Below are positions 50,961 through 63,096 of a DNA stretch of 64,000 nt, piece by piece; position 1 is the first letter of the stretch, and each line of letters starts with the position of its first letter. The DNA lies in assembly GCA_951230915.1 (NCBI GenBank), contig OX579635.1, positions 12,524,001 to 12,588,000 on the forward strand, in the 5' to 3' direction. Origin of the DNA: Antitrichia curtipendula. Lineage: Eukaryota > Streptophyta > Bryopsida > Hypnales > Leucodontaceae. Below the pieces are notes generated by a model. It was not told the origin of the DNA. It saw only the letters and a program-made list of their open reading frames with translations, and did not search any database. A program made the translations under genes and the position numbers.

Positions 50961-51197
50961 TACCCCCCTCATTGAAATAGTATTGTTTCAATGGTTTCAC
51001 AGTCCTATATTGAAAGTATATTGTCACTGTACAAAAACTATACTGTAACAATATAGTTTCGATGGGAATGCATTATTTCCATTGAAACTACATTGTTACA
51101 ATATTGCTTTTGTACTCAAGTAATATACTTTCAATATTAGACTGTAAAATCATTGATACAATATTGCAACAATACTAAGAGAATAGGGGGGGTAGTT
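50961..51197. mobile_element. Foldback MITE upstream of the plastid-protein gene
   Basis: The element is palindromic throughout. TACCCCCC at the left pairs with GGGGGGGTA at the right. 'gaaagtatattg' pairs with 'aatatactttc', and 'gtacaaaaactatactgtaacaatatag' pairs with the segment near 51080-51115. It lies about 270 bp upstream of the ATG at 50687, so it may sit in the promoter. No clear target duplication is seen. Confidence 0.8.
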
Positions 51198-51450
51198 TCA
51201 GATGGCGCAGCTGGATTGGCAGGATACATGTACGGTTGGATTGGTAGGATACATTTATGGATGAATGTTCGAGGAGAGTGGATTTAGGGTCAGATCATGT
51301 ATTCTTCAATGGAAATTGACTTTGAAAGTAAGGATATTGAATTCTCAAGATTATAGAGGAATGAACCTCTAACTCTTAAGTGTTACAACTATAGAGAATA
51401 AGATGAATTTATTCGCATGGTATAATCACTTGCATAGGATTCATGTCTTA

Positions 51451-51465
51451 GAGCATCTTCAATGT
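51451..51465 (+). mobile_element. Harbinger-type left end
   Basis: GAGCATCTTCAATGTT preceded by TTA (51448-51450) matches Harbinger termini. It may be the left end of the element that carried the transposase relic at 52140-53357. No matching right end was found. Confidence 0.45.
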
Positions 51466-51551
51466 TGGGTGTCAAGTTTGGGCAGTGTGAAGTTTGGGCG
51501 GTATGATGAGTTAAAACAACGGGCCCGAACCCCAAAATTGCTTGCCAACTA

Positions 51552-51899
51552 AGGTAGAAGCATCCATTCCTGTGAATTTAAGCAATTCAGTATAGTTGGA
51601 GGCACCTTTTGCTAGAAAAAAAACATTTTTGCAGTATTGGCAATTGAAAATCATGAATTTTCAAAAAAAAAAAAATTTAGATAAGGCATCTATTTTCTAT
51701 GAATTTTCAAAGAGATCCCTAGGGCACCTAAAATAACACTCTAGTAAAGTTGTCTTAATTTTGACACAAAAATCTAAGAAAATGAGCACCCACCAACCAT
51801 AGTTAAGCATGGAAATGGTTTCAAGGTACTTTCGGGACACTTTAAGGGAACTCTACAGTGAATCAATGGGTATATGGACTTAAATGGGTGCTTCTATCT
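51552..51899. mobile_element. TA-flanked MITE with AGGTAGAAGCATCC ends
   Basis: AGGTAGAAGCATCCATT and the reverse complement of the right, AGATAGAAGCACCCATT, are inverted and TA-flanked. It lies between the Harbinger-type end and the transposase relic, so it may have inserted into that element. Confidence 0.8.
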
Positions 51900-52139
51900 T
51901 AAGTACACTAAGGGCTCAAGGTTGTTCTGTTGTCAACAGGAGAAACTAATAGAGACATGAGAACCTTCAGGCAATAGTAGAAAATTAAAGTAATCATTGG
52001 CAAGTTGAGGTGGCTGTTAAGTAGGATTATTGTTGCTCAGAGCCCGATCTCAAAAAGACTACAAGTATTTTTGGTCTTTAGTTGGTGGCTTGGACAAATT
52101 GTTGTTGGTTTTCCATTATTTTTTGGGTTTTACCTTTTT

Positions 52140-53357
52140 GTAGAGTCATTGATGAATGGAAAGCACACTTGCTTGCATGTCAAGAACTTAAGGTAGAGGA
52201 TGACTTGAAAGATCACTTAGTCATGGGATTAGCATTTGGTTTTGTTGAATTTCTTGTAGCACGTCCTCGGGGTGGTTCAAAGCAAGGTAGAGTTGTGAAC
52301 CTTGATAAATTTAGATACATTATGCATGAGCATATGATGTAAGATTATTTTAGTGGAATACTTGTTTTGGGATCAGGTCTTTTCCAACAAAAAATGAGAC
52401 ATTTTTTTTGGATTTACAATAGAGAAAGTGATTGCTCATGATAATTATTTTATGTAGAAACCAAAATGCTTGTGATTGGGCTTCTCTTCACCACAAAATT
52501 ACCGCAATCCTTCGTATACTATGTTATGAATTGTGTACTAATGCAATCAATGAGTATTGCAAAACAAGTGAGAGAATTGCCATTGAGTCATTGAAGTAGT
52601 TTTGTCTTGTAGTAGAAACTATGTTTGAAGATATACCACCTACCCATGTAGATTTCGAGAAACAATTGACCATCAATTCCAATTGTGGATTGTTGGGTAT
52701 GTTTGAGTCTCTAGATTGTATGCATTACAGATGGAAAAATTGCCCCATAGCTTGATAAGGAGATTTTGGAGATTGGGAGGAGAAAAAGTTCATCATTTTG
52801 GAGTCTATTTTTAGTTTGCATGATCAAACAATGACTTCAATATTTTGGACCTCTCCCTTCTAGACACCTCTTTGGTTCACAATATATTTACTAGTGAGGC
52901 ACATAACATAAGCTTTATTGTAAATGAATGTGAATACAATCCATATTATTTGTAGATAGATAGTATTTATCCACTATGGGCATGTTTTATCTAGAGCATT
53001 CACTTGCATCTAGATTAAAAATGGATTTACTTTGTAACCAAATAGAAAAGTGTACACAAAGATGTAGAAAGATGTTTTAGAGTTTTGCAAGCTCGGTTTG
53101 CAATTATTTGAAAGCCAAGTTGCCATTGGAGTATAGAAATTATTATATATATCATGCTCACTTGTTGCATCTTCTACAACAAGATATTGGAGAATGAGGC
53201 AGATTTTGAGGACTTGGAGGATATATAAGGAGACCTAGATGTAGTTGTTGTGCCTATTCATAGAGGCTTGATGTTTAATGATCTACTGAAGTCGACTATT
53301 ATACTAGAGGACTCTTGCATACATTATTGACTATGTGGTGACTTGATAGAACACTCA
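52140..53357 (+). pseudogene. Harbinger transposase relic (Plant_tran/DDE type)
   Basis: Three reading frames must be combined. A RPRGGSKQGR...NL stretch (about 52258-52305) and DYFSG (52343) match the N-terminus of plant Harbinger transposases. A long frame from 52459 ends in LGMFESLDCMHYRWKNCP (about 52692-52745), the block with the first catalytic Asp (52714-52716). A shifted frame gives SNNDFN with the second Asp (52833-52835) and VNECEYNPYYL. Another gives HKDVERCFRVLQARFAII with the Glu (53067-53069). Stops at 52340 and around 52612 and 52755, plus at least two frameshifts, make it non-functional. In the family this protein cuts TIR-flanked elements and duplicates TTA or TAA. Confidence 0.9.
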
Positions 53358-53704
53358 TGAGCAGTAAAAGTGTTAGTGTGATGTGAATAATAAAATGAAA
53401 TTGTTACATTATTCAACAATAAAAATTTTGGCCATTCAAACCTAATTTAATGTCTACCATTCCTTGTTTGTTTATGTTAGCATTTTCATTGTGTGGCTAC
53501 TCTAACACTTTACATTGTTTATGCATGTCAAGGGCTACATGTTAAATTGAGTTCCAATTCCTATTAACATCTATGCCAACATCATGATCATCCCCTAACT
53601 CTATTATTGATAACCTACATATATTTTTGACCTTGCTCTTGAAAAAAGAACATAGCTTGGTTCCAAATTGAAGCACTAGAAGAAAACTGTATTTGCCACA
53701 AACC
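53358..53704. other. No gene seen
   Basis: I looked here for the right Harbinger end (GATGCTC then TAA or TTA) and did not find it. Confidence 0.4.
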
Positions 53705-53709
53705 GACTA

Positions 53710-53924
53710 AACACCATATTCATTAAAATGAGAGATTGGAAACTTCTCAAAATAATCATGCTGATCTCGACCTAAATCAGCAGTTTTCATTAAAATGAGA
53801 GTTTTGATTTGAATTGATATAAAACCTTTCAATTTTAGCTGAAATAACATAAACCCTTTAGTTGATTTTTTTTAAATAACCTCTCATTTCAATGGAAAAC
53901 TCTCATTTTAATGAATATGGTGTT
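53710..53924. mobile_element. 215-bp MITE with a 5-bp duplication
   Basis: Perfect 25-base inverted ends (AACACCATATTCATTAAAAT...) are flanked by GACTA at 53705-53709 and 53925-53929. The subterminal ATTAAAATGAGAG motif recurs once inside at about 53789. It is non-coding, and I cannot assign a superfamily. Confidence 0.9.
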
Positions 53925-53929
53925 GACTA

Positions 53930-56900
53930 CAATGCAACTATGTGTCCTATACAATTGTCCTACGATTGTAGCCCTATGTATTTGCACCACATTTGATGTG
54001 AACAAAGTTATATGTTGTTGTAGTCGCAAAGTAGTCGCAAAGTGAAGTTTAAGTTTACATGAATGTATCAGAAGAATTGATGTGAGGTATTCTACATCCA
54101 ATATTCGTTACAATTGTCAATGTGGACAACTTTATATTCTGTAGAGTCTAGTGAGTCAAACTATAGTTGCATAGAATCTAAATTCAACTCGAAAGCAACT
54201 AGACAGCAACTAGAGTTCAACTAGGAAACAATTACAATTGTCCCATATCAATTGTCAAGAGTACCATTAGGTTGGACATATAAGAATTGTAAGTTATAGC
54301 ATTCTTATGTAATGAATTTTAATTATGGGGTTCCAATATTTCTACATTTTGTAGATTTTTATAGCTTGTAGATTTTTGCAGTCCATACAAATCACCAAAT
54401 ATTTAAAGTCTAGGAAATTTTAGAACTTGTGAAATTGTAAAGTTTTGTAAATTGGTGAAATCTATTTAATATCAATATTTGGATTTGATAATCTAAAAAA
54501 GAATCTAGATCTAAAATTTTGATATCTACAAATCATTGAGATTAAAAATTTAAAATCTACAAATCATAGACAAGTCGTAAACCAATTGCACATAGGCAAG
54601 TTCCACATCAGCAACCATGTCAGAAGAATTCATCGATGAACTTCCATATAGACTATCAAATGAGATCAAACTTACAACTATTCTGCAACTAGTGCAACTT
54701 GTATATTGCAATTGCGGTCTCTAAATTATCACCCAGTTGCAAATGCCCCCTGCAACTACAAAACCAATTGCAAATTGTAGACACTAAATCCCTCATTTTT
54801 TTCTAGTGAAGTGTTGTCCACCCCTTCCAATCAGGGCTTTTTTGGAGACTTGTGTTTCCCTTGTTGGCTTCACTAAAGAGGCTAATTTCTAGAGGGATGA
54901 AGCCAGATAGGCTAGATTTCTGACAGTCTGGCGAAATTTTGCCCAAAAAAAAGCCCTACTTCCAATGTGCATCTTCTCTCCATCTTTAATAGTCTACATA
55001 CCATCCTTTTCATGTGATTGCATCCTCCAAACCTACCTACTTGAATTTTCGGGACCCTTACAACTCCTCTCTACAATTCACCCAAAATTTAGACCTTCCC
55101 TTGCAACTCTCTAATGTATTTCATCCTCCCCAACTAGACAAAAATATTCCCATCCTTACTTAGTTTCAGTCTTCAAGTTTCATGTGTTGCAAGCCAAACA
55201 ATTATAGCAATGGAAAATGTCTCAAAGAATATATGTACAAGGTGATCGTATCAAAATTTTCAAGGTAGATGGAAGTTTTATTGATATTGTATTGTATCAT
55301 ATTAGCTTGGTTGCAATTTGTTGACATGTCATTTCATAAAGGCTTGTCAACAACAAATATGCCAACAAATTTGTTCGGCAAATTCAAGGCGTAAATATTT
55401 ATCCTAGGTACCTCTAGTTGATGATTAGGGAATTATGGCACATTATGTTACACTTGGTATCTATTATGTTCACAATTTTATGGAATATCCTAGTAGTAAA
55501 ATAACACTAAAACTATAAAATATTGTGGGTAGAAAAATGAAAAGACTACACTAATACTAGCAGTTGCAATATCATCTAACTCTATTTTAAATTTAATTCC
55601 AATAACAATCTTTAGGTCTAAACCACTTTAGAAATTTTTTTAAGTGACCTTTGAGTTTTTTGTATTGTCAAATATAGGATCTACTTTGCAAACATGGGGG
55701 ACATTTGAAGCCACGCCTAAAATTAAAACCACGTCTACAATGATGAAATGAAGCCAAAATAAAATTAACATAATTTTGAATTTTGAACAAAAATAATGGA
55801 ATTGAAGCCACACGACTAAAATTGAAGCCTTTGAAGAATTCAATGTCTTTTCAATAGAGGGAGATGAAAAGTGCATGTTTTGAGGGAACCAATGGAAATC
55901 CTTGCGGTTCAAATTATTTTCCAAGAAAATTTTGGAATTTAAAAAAATTGAAATTGTTGAAAGTTTTTTGAGATAACCAATGGGGTCTAGATCTTTGGGA
56001 TCAAAGTCTAGCCTAACAAATTACCAAGACATCTATATTAACTTGAAGTCTATAAGCTTTTTACCCCCAAAGGACAAACCTATAATTATTTTTTCAAACT
56101 TCATTTTACAATTATCTATGGATGTGATTTTTTGTATTTATTTTTTACAAAATGAAAAAATTCATATCAAGAGCACTATATGCTCAAAAACTCTTTAAAA
56201 ATTCTAAATTCTAAAAACTCTTTTAAAAATATTATAGTAGAAGCTAAATTTGAAAAGATTTATTTAATTAATTTGACTCAAATTCAAAAAAAGAAGTTTT
56301 CATGGCTAAATTATATTACATGGATAGTTTAGTACTAGTCTAAATACAACCTTGGGAATAACGTATGCTATGGACATTGCATTCTACATCCCACAATGTT
56401 AGTTTATATCTCTCCATTATAAGGGTGCACATGGAAAACTCCATCAACAAAGGGAGGTTCACACTTCTTTTTAAGCCGGTACCACCAATGATGCTTTATA
56501 AGCTCCAATCTCCATGTTAAAATTATCGTCACCAAAGTCTCCAAAGCCAAAATCAAGGCCCTAAATCCTGTAGACAAGCATCACAATGTCAATGTAACAA
56601 AAAGATGCATCATGTCCATTTCCCCCCGCCTAAAAATTTGAGAGCCGTTGATTTTTTAAAAATAAAAAAAATCCTCCCCCTCTCGATGCCAATTGATCTT
56701 GAAAAACAACTTTGGATATGGATTCAGATACAAGTATTGTACGGATGTAGATACAATTGAGATATGAGATACGGATACGGATACAGGATATGGTATATAT
56801 CCCATATCAAATGCCCCCCACCCACTTGGAAATTACAAAGGGGTGGGATGGGGGGTACTAAAAAAATTAATTTAATTTAAGTGTTTTTTTGAGCTCATTG

Positions 56901-57044
56901 GGGGGAGGGAGAATGAAAAAAATTAACTTAATTAAAATAAAAATTAGCTTACCAGGGATATGGAATCAATTTTGTTTTGTTTTTGAGCTCATTGTAACAG
57001 TTTGGCGCAATGACAATGAGCTCAAAAGTACATAAAGTAGTGAA
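53930..57044. other. No gene seen; Ala-like CAACT-rich stretch
   Basis: At 53930-54790 the motif 'gcaact'/'agttgc' recurs many times on both strands and may be a decayed foldback element. From 55000 onward the sequence is AT-rich. A short 'atacgg' repeat is at 56752-56782. Confidence 0.4.
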
Positions 57045-57283
57045 ATGCCGCATTTAACTACTTCTAAATTTTCACAAGGTTCAGAATTAATAATAGAAAA
57101 AAAAATGGTCATTTGGAGATAGTACAAAACATCAGGAGATCTATGTAAAATATTGGGAGATCAATACAAAACATTTGAAGAACTATACAAACATCTGGAG
57201 ATCTCTAAATGTTATTATCCAGGGACTAATGTATGTTTTGTGCATAATTCATGTAAAAGTCCAGAAGTAGTTAAATGTGGCAT
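57045..57283. mobile_element. MITE with ATGCCGCATTTAAC ends and a 4-bp duplication
   Basis: This is a relative of 18621-18842. The ends are ATGCCGCATTTAACTACTTC and GAAGTAGTTAAATGTGGCAT. TGAA occurs at 57041-57044 and 57284-57287. The interior differs and holds several 'ggagatc' repeats. Confidence 0.85.
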
Positions 57284-58746
57284 TGAAGCACTAGTTTTTT
57301 CTTAATATTTTTTTAATGTACATAATTTTTTAGGCAATAATAGTATCTTATAAAAATTATTGGCGCTTACAATAAAATAAATAAATTGGTTATATTACCT
57401 TCTCAATTGCAAGATCTAATGTAAGTTTCAATTATTATCTTTTATTTATCTAATTTAGTGAAGAATGTAAGTGGTACAAGTACGTATGTTATGGCATATC
57501 AAAAGTGAAAATCTTAACATTTGGATGGACAATGGTAATTTTATTATAGCCTCATTGGTTGACCAAGGTTCAAATTATTTTTTCACATTTTTGAATAGAT
57601 AATTTTGGATAATTAACATATTCATGTAGACTTTATCAATTATTTTAATCAAATTAAGATTAGAAAAGACAAGAATAAATTTCAAATTTAATAGGATTGA
57701 AGGGTTGATATTTTTTACGAATTCTATTGATAGCATAGTTTGTATTTCTTTGAGAAATATACATTAAAAAGGTATAAATAGTATAGACATGATAAAATAA
57801 CCTAACTAAAATATTATATAAAAAATAATGTATATGGTTTACATGACACATGTCTCTTGTACGCCTTTGGCATATATTTTCTATAAAAATTACACAATTT
57901 TAGTGCAATTTTTACATAAAAGATTTACAAGTTAAATGTTTCTACCCTAAACATTGAGAAATAATTACTTTCCATTTCTTGCCTAGCTCAAGGTCTCTCT
58001 TTCATCATATTGATAACAAATCTTGATCCTTTTGATATTGATTAGACTCAAATATTTTTAAATGTTCATCAATTTGCTATTTTAGCAAATCTTATTGTAG
58101 TCTAATACTTCTAAATGTGTGAAATATCTAAAGGGATGGCAATAGACTCTTACACATAAATTTTAACCCTAAAATGCCTTAGCAATCCAAAAGGGGGTGA
58201 TGAATGACTTTGAGAGAAATTGTAGAACCAAAGAATGCACCTATTTATCCAAAATAGATTTAAAATTCATTTGGCTAACTACCTCGGTCATAGGTCTTTT
58301 TCCAAGGTTTACCCCCTAAACAATAGACCTATGACCACAAAAATTTATTTCAATATTCAACACTTTGAATGGTCCTATTTTGTGATTTTTTATGATTGAA
58401 TTTTTTTTCTGGTGACTAATTAATATGCTTTCTTGAAGTCACAAAAAATTGTGAAGAAATTATAAAAATATGAAATTAATGTGAATTTTTGAAAAAGAAG
58501 TCAAGTGACTTCATATTAAATACTCGCTTCACTTAAACTTTAAAAGGATGAGACTTATCATCAAGGTAGTTAGTAAAAAATGATTGGATTTTTGGGCCAA
58601 TATAATCAAAATAAGTTAGGCATTCATCCAAAAAAAATTACAATTTTTGGATGGTTAATACTACTTTCATCTAAGGCAACTGCCTTTACCCAAACCCTTG
58701 TCTTGACCTCCAAACCTTGAATCTCTACCTTATGTGTCAGGCTTTG
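57284..58746. other. No gene seen
   Basis: AT-rich, with no recognisable element. Confidence 0.4.
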
Positions 58747-59681
58747 TTAACCCCTAAAGGACCAGCCTGCCAAATTTGGCAACATAAAAAAATTGGGCTG
58801 GTACTTGTGGCCAGAGATTTACAAGTTTGAGGCTGAAATTTTAATAGAAGTTGTGGACGAGGAGTACTTTTCATTTGAACTAAATTTTATGACATTTGGA
58901 AATACGAGTCAAAAGTTATGGCCTAATATGTTGTTGTTTTTCTCAGCCGGGCAGTTAGGGCAGATAAAAAAAAATCACTTTTTTCAGAAACAAAAATTTG
59001 AAACTGGTTTTCCAGAGCTATCTATACGTGGAAAGCTTTTAATCATTCCATTTTGACCAATGAGTCAAAAGTTATGAGGAGTTTTAGTTTGCGGGCAGTT
59101 TTGGAATCTCTACTCTAAAATAAACTTTGAAGTCTTTTATCTTACTCAATTTTCAATATTTTTTGAAAAAAATAAAATCATAGGATGTAGATTGTTTAAT
59201 ACAACATTTCAACCATTGGGATTGGCATTTTTCAATTTCATATCTAAATTCTTAACAATTTAGTATTTTGAATCATTCTCTACTTCATTCTACTTACTAT
59301 TTTTTTCCTATATGTTGTACAATTCCAAATGATGTGAAATTTTTCAAGCATGTAGCCAACTTGTTTAGGAAAAATAATCCAAAGAAGCACCACCATTTTG
59401 GACATTTTTTCATAGAAAAGTGAGCTTTAGAAGTGCAGCTGCCCGGTTTTTTTGCAGGGATCAAAAAACGATTTCAGTGATTTTGAATGCTTATATCTTG
59501 CAATCCACGTGGTGGAAATTTCTGAAATTTTTACCACATATTCTCAAGTCAGCATACTACAAGATCCTACGGTTACATGAGTCAAAAAAAAGTTTTTTTT
59601 CAAAAATTTGGTACTTGTACTAAAAATGGCAGTTCTTGAGCGTTTTCAGTGAAAACATAGTCACGGAACTTTAGGGGTTAA
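58747..59681. mobile_element. Long TTAACCCC-ended element, 935 bp
   Basis: TTAACCCCTAAAGGACC and GGAACTTTAGGGGTTAA are inverted ends. Its left third matches 20693-20930 and its right third matches 8820-8930. A short frame (58793-59056) has no family match. It is the longest copy of the family here. Confidence 0.75.
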
Positions 59682-60108
59682 ATGTCATGTTTAATTGTAT
59701 GTGAAAAAAATATTTATTTTGTAAAAGATTGTACTTTAGAACGGTCAAAATGGCAAGGCAAAATGCTTTGCAATATATGTTTATAGTTATTAACAAAGAA
59801 GAGATGCAAGATTGCACTGAGAAAGTGGAATTTCTAAAAATTAGGCAATCCTAATATATATGTGTACATCCTTTTACTTATTTATAATTTGACTAAATTG
59901 CTAGGAAGTTACGGTAGTTGAATTCAGATTAAATGAAGATCATTTTAATGGCTAAAATTCAAATAAAATGTAAAGAGATGCAAGTTGCCAAATACATTAA
60001 GAAGGCAATTTTGTGTGATACACTAATAAATTTTGTAGCATCATTTTTATAGAAAAGTTAGGAATATTAGACTGAGGGAATTTCCAACATCATTACCTCT
60101 CAAAAGCA
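59682..60108. other. No gene seen
   Basis: AT-rich, unassigned. Confidence 0.4.
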
Positions 60109-60766
60109 ACCCCTTAATCTCTAAATGCCAAAGGCCTGTTTTGAGCATCTTGAAATTTGCTCTAAATTGAACAAAATGCCAACATTTTGATAAGTTGTAT
60201 CAATTTTTTTAAATTTTAACCGTACAAATTCAAACTAGACATGTTATAGATCTCATAGGAAAAGAAAATACAAAATATCACATATGGAGTGAAAGATTAT
60301 AATGTTTGACCATCAAGGTGTTAAAACTGCAAAAGTAATGTGAAGTCTTTTAATTCTCTTTTCACAAGTCAAATCTAAAAAGTTGGTGACCAAAAAAATA
60401 TGAGGTTAAAGGGCCTAATATGTATAACTCCATTCAATTTATGGCTTCTTAAAATCTCTTTTACAATTTTTTTGAATGAATTTTGAATGTGATTTTTTCT
60501 CCAAGATCTAGTGTATTTGAGGCTCATTTTCAAGAGCTCTCAACACTATGAGAAGTCAAGATTGCAATGGGTACCCTTGCACAAAATCTTGAATAGAAAA
60601 ATCAGTATAATTTATTTTCAAGACCGGATTTTTGATGCTAAAATTAGACTTCAAGAAAAAAAATTCAAAAATATAAAATACTAAAAATAGCAACTTGGTT
60701 AGATTTTATGTAACTTCGAAGTTTTGCAAACACCAAATTTGGGTGCCTTAGGCATTTAGGGGTTAA
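60109..60766. mobile_element. Diverged TTAACCCC-type element
   Basis: The left 'aaccccttaatctctaaatgcc' pairs loosely with the right 'ggcatttaggggttaa'. The interior is AT-rich, without the conserved blocks of the other copies. Confidence 0.5.
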
Positions 60767-61837
60767 ATAAAAATTGGATGAAAAATAGTTTTTCATCTTT
60801 TTTGTGGATCGTTTCAAAATTATCCGAGTGGTACAAAATGGTATAGATGAGTGGCTCAAAAGTGCCACTAGTGGCTTCACTATATAAGTCACTAAAATAG
60901 ATTTCTATTCCCTTTGATCAATACTACATTGGAAATGAATAGAAAATAATTCAAAGTAAAGGGCAATCCACCTTAATATTTTACAATATAACGCAATAGA
61001 AAGAAATGGTAATGATGATGCTAATTACTTATAAAAAAACGTCCCTTGAATTTGACCTTCATTTCAACTGCTAAAAAGTTCCTAATTATAAATTTAAAAA
61101 AAAATTATAATATAGAAAGCATCTCACTCAAGCAAAACCTTTAGAGCATTTGCAACAAAGTCACAAGACAACATTTAAATATATCTATATCCTCAAAAAA
61201 GCCCATATGTAATGTTTTGTTCAATTAGAATTGGTCTATACACTACACTTTAAAAGTACCATATTCCTATTAAAAGTTGAAAGTTCTTAAACAAACTACA
61301 CAAATGTCTTCATAATCAAATTTTTAAGTATTTTGGATAATAATTTGTGAAAATAATTGATCGTTTGTGACCGAAAGTCTTTGTAATGCTAAGATTTTTT
61401 AAAAGCATCTAAATCGGTTCTATGACCGGTTTATTGAAACACTCATCCATACAACTACCCAGTGGCAAGATTGTGTTATATCACCAAAGTAAATAAAGAA
61501 CATTGAATAACTAATCAATAATTAAAGAAAATCTTCATATTTGCTATTCAAAAAAAGATTTAAAATACAAAGCTTAATTTGGGATTCATAGACTTTTAGG
61601 GATGAAAGGCCCTTTTTTGGATGTAGATATTAATGGAAGTTATTAATATTTAATACTAGCCCCCAAATGGTCAATGGATGACATTTTATATCACCATAGA
61701 AATGAAGAATGCACCTATTGGTCCAAAAATTGGATCATTTTTGACAAATTAAGTACCTTGGTAATTTTCACCAAAAAAAATGATAAGGTGGATACACCCG
61801 AAATTACACCCTATCTAAAACCCACCATCACCATTCT
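60767..61837. other. No gene seen
   Basis: AT-rich, unassigned. Confidence 0.4.
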
Positions 61838-62235
61838 ATATGTACATCTCCAAAGTCAACATGTACGTATGTTGAAGAAATTATTTTAGAGCATCCACCA
61901 AAATAAACTTTGACCTTTCATAACTTTTGCATATGGGATCCAAATGTCGCATTCTTTGATGTGTTAGAACGTCCTTTCACTTTCCAAATAAGAAAATCAA
62001 TGAGAATTTGACTAGGCTTAGTAGCCAAAAATGGCAATTTGGGGGATACCCACATTAAGTACAAGTACAAGGAACACTTATAGGTATTGTCAATGGAAGG
62101 TGGGCACCTCTATATGTGCCACAGATCCTAAACCACCACCTTCACTTTATGTACATCTCCAAAATCAATTATGTACCTACGTGAAAAAATTTGTTTTAGA
62201 ACCAAACTTTGTATCATAACTTTTGCATATGATAT
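61838..62235. repeat. Direct duplication of a dispersed repeat
   Basis: Positions 61838-61946 and 62146-62235 share 'atgtacatctccaaa-tcaa', 'atgtac-tacgt', 'gaaaaaatt-tttagagc/aacca' and 'cataacttttgcatatg' in order. The stretch between them matches the intron 1 repeats. Confidence 0.7.
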
Positions 62236-62259
62236 GAAAACTTGAGTATTCTAATAATA

Positions 62260-62545
62260 AGGCAGGAGGTTCTAAAAACACACAGGCTCTAAAATTATCC
62301 ACCTCCTCAAATGTACGCTATTTCTACATGGTTGTTTTTTGTAGCCTTCAGCAATGTACATTTTAGGAGGCGGACAATTTCAACTTCAAAATTTTATAAT
62401 TAATTCCACAAAGCTCCAAAAACTATGAAACGACTTGAGTTAGATGCCAATTCCACTTGTGTTTCAAGGAAATTTTACTGAAAAACAATTCAAGAAACTT
62501 CACCTCCCCAAAATTCAGTTTCAGCTCTTAGGTGGGCTATCTACC
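62260..62545. mobile_element. AGGCAGGAGGTTC MITE of the 12402/15725 family
   Basis: It has the same blocks as 15725-16053 in inverted order: 'ggctctaaaattatccacctcctcaaatg', 'tagccttcagcaatgta', 'gaaacgacttgagtta', 'cacctccccaaaattcag', ending near CTACCT. TA precedes it. Confidence 0.8.
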
Positions 62546-62812
62546 TAGGCACAAAAGCAACTGAAAGTGGTGGTTTGGGGGTACCTCTTAAGTTTAATTT
62601 TTTTTTAGTTATTTAGTTTTTTTTTGGAAATACATACCCACCTAAAGTTTCTGTACACATTCCAAAGAATTTGGTGATATAGAATTGTACCATTGAATGC
62701 ACTCACCTGGACGTCGCCAATGATGTCCAGCAGTACCTCAGGTGGCCCAATTCTGTCACTTCCAAGACATGAAGAATTGGTGTGTTGTACCATTTGTTTC
62801 CGGACTCCAAAA

Positions 62813-63096
62813 ATGTACACTTTTTGTACATGTTTTTTCTCTCACTGCATCAATCATTTAGTACAAACAATGGACATTTTAGGAGGTGAAAGCTTTTAGT
62901 AATCATTGCATTTCAACTTCAAAAAATTATAACTAATTTCATGAAGCTTCAAAAAAATAAGAAATGACTTGGGTTCAATGCCAATTGCAATTTTCTATCT
63001 TAAGGGAAAAAAATTCAAAAAATTATTTCAAGAAGTCTAACTTACTCACATTAATTTTCAAGTCTTAAATGGATACTCTATGAACCTCCTAACATA
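62813..63096. mobile_element. Diverged, truncated member of the same family
   Basis: Blocks 'aaatgtacactttttgtaca', 'ggacattttaggaggtgaaa', 'gaaatgacttgggtt' and 'gaacctcctaacata' follow the family order, with the left end missing. Confidence 0.65.
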
